Shown: positions 62,295 through 64,000 of the stretch, one piece after another
How positions within the stretch are numbered: position 1 is the first letter of the stretch
Layout of the letters: the number at the start of each line of letters is the position of its first letter
NCBI GenBank assembly: GCA_000149265.1
Contig: CH003412.1
Location: forward strand, 1,918,076-1,982,075
Source: Ciona savignyi
Taxonomy: Eukaryota; Chordata; Ascidiacea; Phlebobranchia; Cionidae
DNA length: 64,000 nucleotides
Direction of reading: 5' to 3'
Program-made: the position numbers and the translations under genes
Notes under the pieces: generated by a model
Told to the model about the DNA's origin: nothing
Database searches by the model: none
Seen by the model: only the letters and a program-made list of their open reading frames with translations

Positions 62295-62867
62295 GTCATA
62301 GCGTTTGACACGGAGGAACAACTGCCCAACCGCAACAACCGATGTTTGGCTTCTGTGTTAATGAGTGTGAGCGTGCGGCTTGTGTAGATTTTAACGTCAA
62401 GGTCTTGACACGATTGTGTTTGCGTTGCGTTAACACTGATTAAAGTTGTTATAATAATTGAAGGTATGTGACAACCATTTCACACGTTATATTATAGGGA
62501 TACAGAACTTACCTCCACCATTCTTGTAGCAAAGATATGGAAACCTCCACACATTTCCAAGTCCAACCGCAAAACCGACACAGGACAGGATAAAATCGAG
62601 TTTTCGGTCCCAAGTTTCACGTTGCCCGTAATCAGCGGTGGTGAATGCACAATCACACGGAAGATCCGAGCTTGCATTTGAAGAACAGAGATCTGAGTGC
62701 TCGGTACCAGTGCTCGGTCGTGGGTTTGAACTCGTACAGAGCGATTGGACATTACCCGGGGTCTCTGCATCACACATTGGCGGATGGAGTATCGCGGATT
62801 CAGTATCTTCTGCCACTGCCACAATTCCGTTCCCGTTGTACGTGTCGCCGGCGTGCGGCATCTGCAT
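57436..62867 (-). CDS. SLC6A8: Sodium/chloride-dependent SLC6 transporter, closest to creatine transporter
   Basis: I read fourteen exons: 62867-62514, 62179-62050, 61897-61721, 61534-61440, 61195-61059, 60912-60778, 60659-60556, 60475-60238, 60164-60034, 59949-59847, 59292-59192, 58796-58623, 58544-58484 and 57608-57436, about 700 residues. TM1 is [19 protein letters not shown], with YKNGGG after it. [18 protein letters not shown], a glycosylated extracellular loop 2 (several N-x-S/T), [28 protein letters not shown] (TM6), [13 protein letters not shown] and [15 protein letters not shown] (TM8) follow. [21 protein letters not shown] (TM10) and [21 protein letters not shown] (TM12) complete the core. 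Identity is highest, by eye, to SLC6A8 over taurine or GABA carriers ([15 protein letters not shown]). Role: Na/Cl-driven uptake of creatine or a similar small solute at the plasma membrane. The long N-terminus is Ser/Thr-rich. Substrate assignment is inference. Confidence 0.93.
57692..57995 (-). mobile_element. tRNA-derived SINE in SLC6 last intron
   Basis: The copy has the GGGATATATGATATTCATG tail, the body block GAGCTATTGCAGTGTTTTGTAC, and ACCGACTAGCTACCGGATGGTTTCG, and ends near the tRNA-like head. About 50 extra bases lie in its body (around 57775-57825) relative to other copies. Same orientation as the gene. Confidence 0.7.
58828..59130 (-). mobile_element. tRNA-derived SINE in SLC6 intron
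   Basis: The copy is full length: GGATAGAGTAGCATATTTATG tail, GCTTTTGCAGTGTGTTGTGTA body and GACTAGTTAGCGACCACTTTC. The tRNA-like head ends near CACTAAACCACTAGACTG. In reverse complement the head reads CAGTCTAGTGGTTTAGTGCG, a good A-box match. A long minus-strand frame across it is body sequence. Confidence 0.78.
62254..62293. repeat. (AT)n microsatellite
   Basis: About twenty AT dinucleotides in a row lie in intron 1 of the SLC6 gene. Confidence 0.95.
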
Positions 62868-64000
62868 GTGAAACTATTGTAACTGTTTCTCTGTATGTTA
62901 TACTTCTGTTACGTGTAAAATAACACCGTGATTGTCATAATACAACTAAATAATAAATAAAAAATAAACAACAATTGCCTCCTTTTTCGTTATGTTTTTT
63001 CCACTTTAAAATTATTTCGAACTGGTGGGCAACAATAAAAGGAGGGAAGATAAAAAGGTCGGAAAGTGCTCACTAACACTATGGAAACTAATTAACTCAG
63101 TCCCATAATACTAATCTCAACCTAACAACTAATCCAACTATACCCCAAGCCCTTACACCAACCCTAGTCTTTATATTAGTGTAAGCTTTTCCTACTTCCC
63201 TGCTTTCCCAGTTTCCAACTTTTTTGTTTTCCACTAAATTCATTGTGTTGAAGTGGTTTGGATAATGCATTTTTCTTTAGAGTTTTGACAAGAATTTAGG
63301 ACAGTTGTTTTTACGAGCGTAAGTATTACAAAACCTCTTGTAATTTTGTTTTGGTGTCGTTTTCTTTATTGTTTAAAAAAATAGGCCAAAAAAACTTGCT
63401 CTAAACAAGCATGACAACAAATAATTAGTATGAAACTAACCTTTTTAAATTTATGCACAAATCCAAAATGATGTTGTGTTATTGGATCTCTGGGCAGGGT
63501 AGGTAGGTAGGGCAAATGTTGAGGTTTGAACTGTGAAGGTTAAAAGCAATCGATGAAGCACTTGAATGTAAATAACCTGAAGTATCTCATGACGTTCACT
63601 CAAAACGCCATCCTCGGTAACTAGGTACTGAGAACGGTGAAGGTTAAAATAACAGCTTTCAATACACTGACCAGCACTTCTGCACCTAATTCGATGCGGC
63701 GTCTTTACAATCTGTAGATGTATGTATGTTTGGTCAAGCGGTGTCGGGTCGCAAACAAAAAAATAAGACGTTTAAGAAAATCTGATATGCTGGCCATTCG
63801 GAAACAATACAGACAAAGCAGTGAAAGTATGGGGCGAAATATGTAAGAATAACCTCCCCCGCGTTGCTTAAAGGCGAAGGACGAAAATACAGGCGGGCTT
63901 CAGGAATTAGACAATGCGGCGCGCGCTTTACATCAATCGCTCCAATACACAACGACTATACATTCTACATTCAGATTATGTTTCGAACAACGCTTAAGGT
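62868..64000. other. Upstream flank of SLC6 gene
   Basis: This is presumably the promoter and 5' untranslated region of the minus-strand SLC6 gene. The part at 63110-63200 has CCTAACAACTAATCC/ACCCTAGTC-type low-complexity sequence. I see no reliable open frame, RNA gene or repeat family member. Confidence 0.45.

Noticed and set aside
63120-63200. CCTAACAACTAATCC-type run as telomere-like repeat
   Set aside because: Units are irregular and few; it is low-complexity sequence rather than a telomeric array.

Overview
The window looks like nuclear DNA of a compact, AT-rich chordate, most likely an ascidian of the Ciona type. This is inferred from three things: clearly metazoan and chordate-like multi-exon genes (HASPIN, GTF2F2, FNTA, RNF25, SLC6A8-like and others), short GT-AG introns with many genes packed into 64 kb, and small non-autonomous transposons plus a tRNA-derived SINE family inside introns and spacers. 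No bacterial operons, rRNA genes, CRISPR arrays or intact viral genes are visible.

Region 0.2-18.2 kb. RNF25 (minus) and HASPIN (plus) are head to head across a 0.6 kb spacer. HASPIN is followed on the same strand by GTF2F2, an intronless HEAT-repeat gene and FNTA, each 250-330 bp apart. This is a tight four-gene plus-strand cluster with housekeeping and cell-cycle roles: histone H3 kinase, TFIIF beta, a HEAT scaffold, and the farnesyl/geranylgeranyl transferase alpha subunit. Introns of RNF25 carry a hAT-type element with a transposase zinc-finger remnant, a second inverted-repeat element and a dispersed repeat.

Region 18.2-39.7 kb, all minus strand. It holds an eight-exon gene of unknown function with one frame break, a 4 kb gene-poor stretch, a three-exon family 31 glycosyltransferase whose metal-binding acidic triplet is replaced, another gene-poor stretch, and a 16-exon BTB plus ten-zinc-finger transcription factor. 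One intron of the latter contains a second partial copy of one of its own zinc-finger exons.

Region 39.7-48 kb. It starts with a spacer holding a hAT-type element with perfect target duplications. Next comes a plus-strand secreted protein with one kringle domain embedded among three copies of a module I do not recognise. After it lies a minus-strand single-pass membrane protein with a tryptophan motif repeated exon by exon.

Region 48-64 kb. It contains a plus-strand SDR-family dehydrogenase with an extended tail, a small single-exon orphan ORF, and a minus-strand ADP-ribosylarginine hydrolase-like gene. Last is a 14-exon minus-strand SLC6 transporter closest to the creatine transporter. The most unusual items are the kringle/novel-module protein, the altered active-site motifs in the glycosyltransferase and hydrolase, the duplicated zinc-finger exon and the family of small transposons. 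All exon borders were read by eye from frame, splice dinucleotides and phase, so single-base errors are possible.
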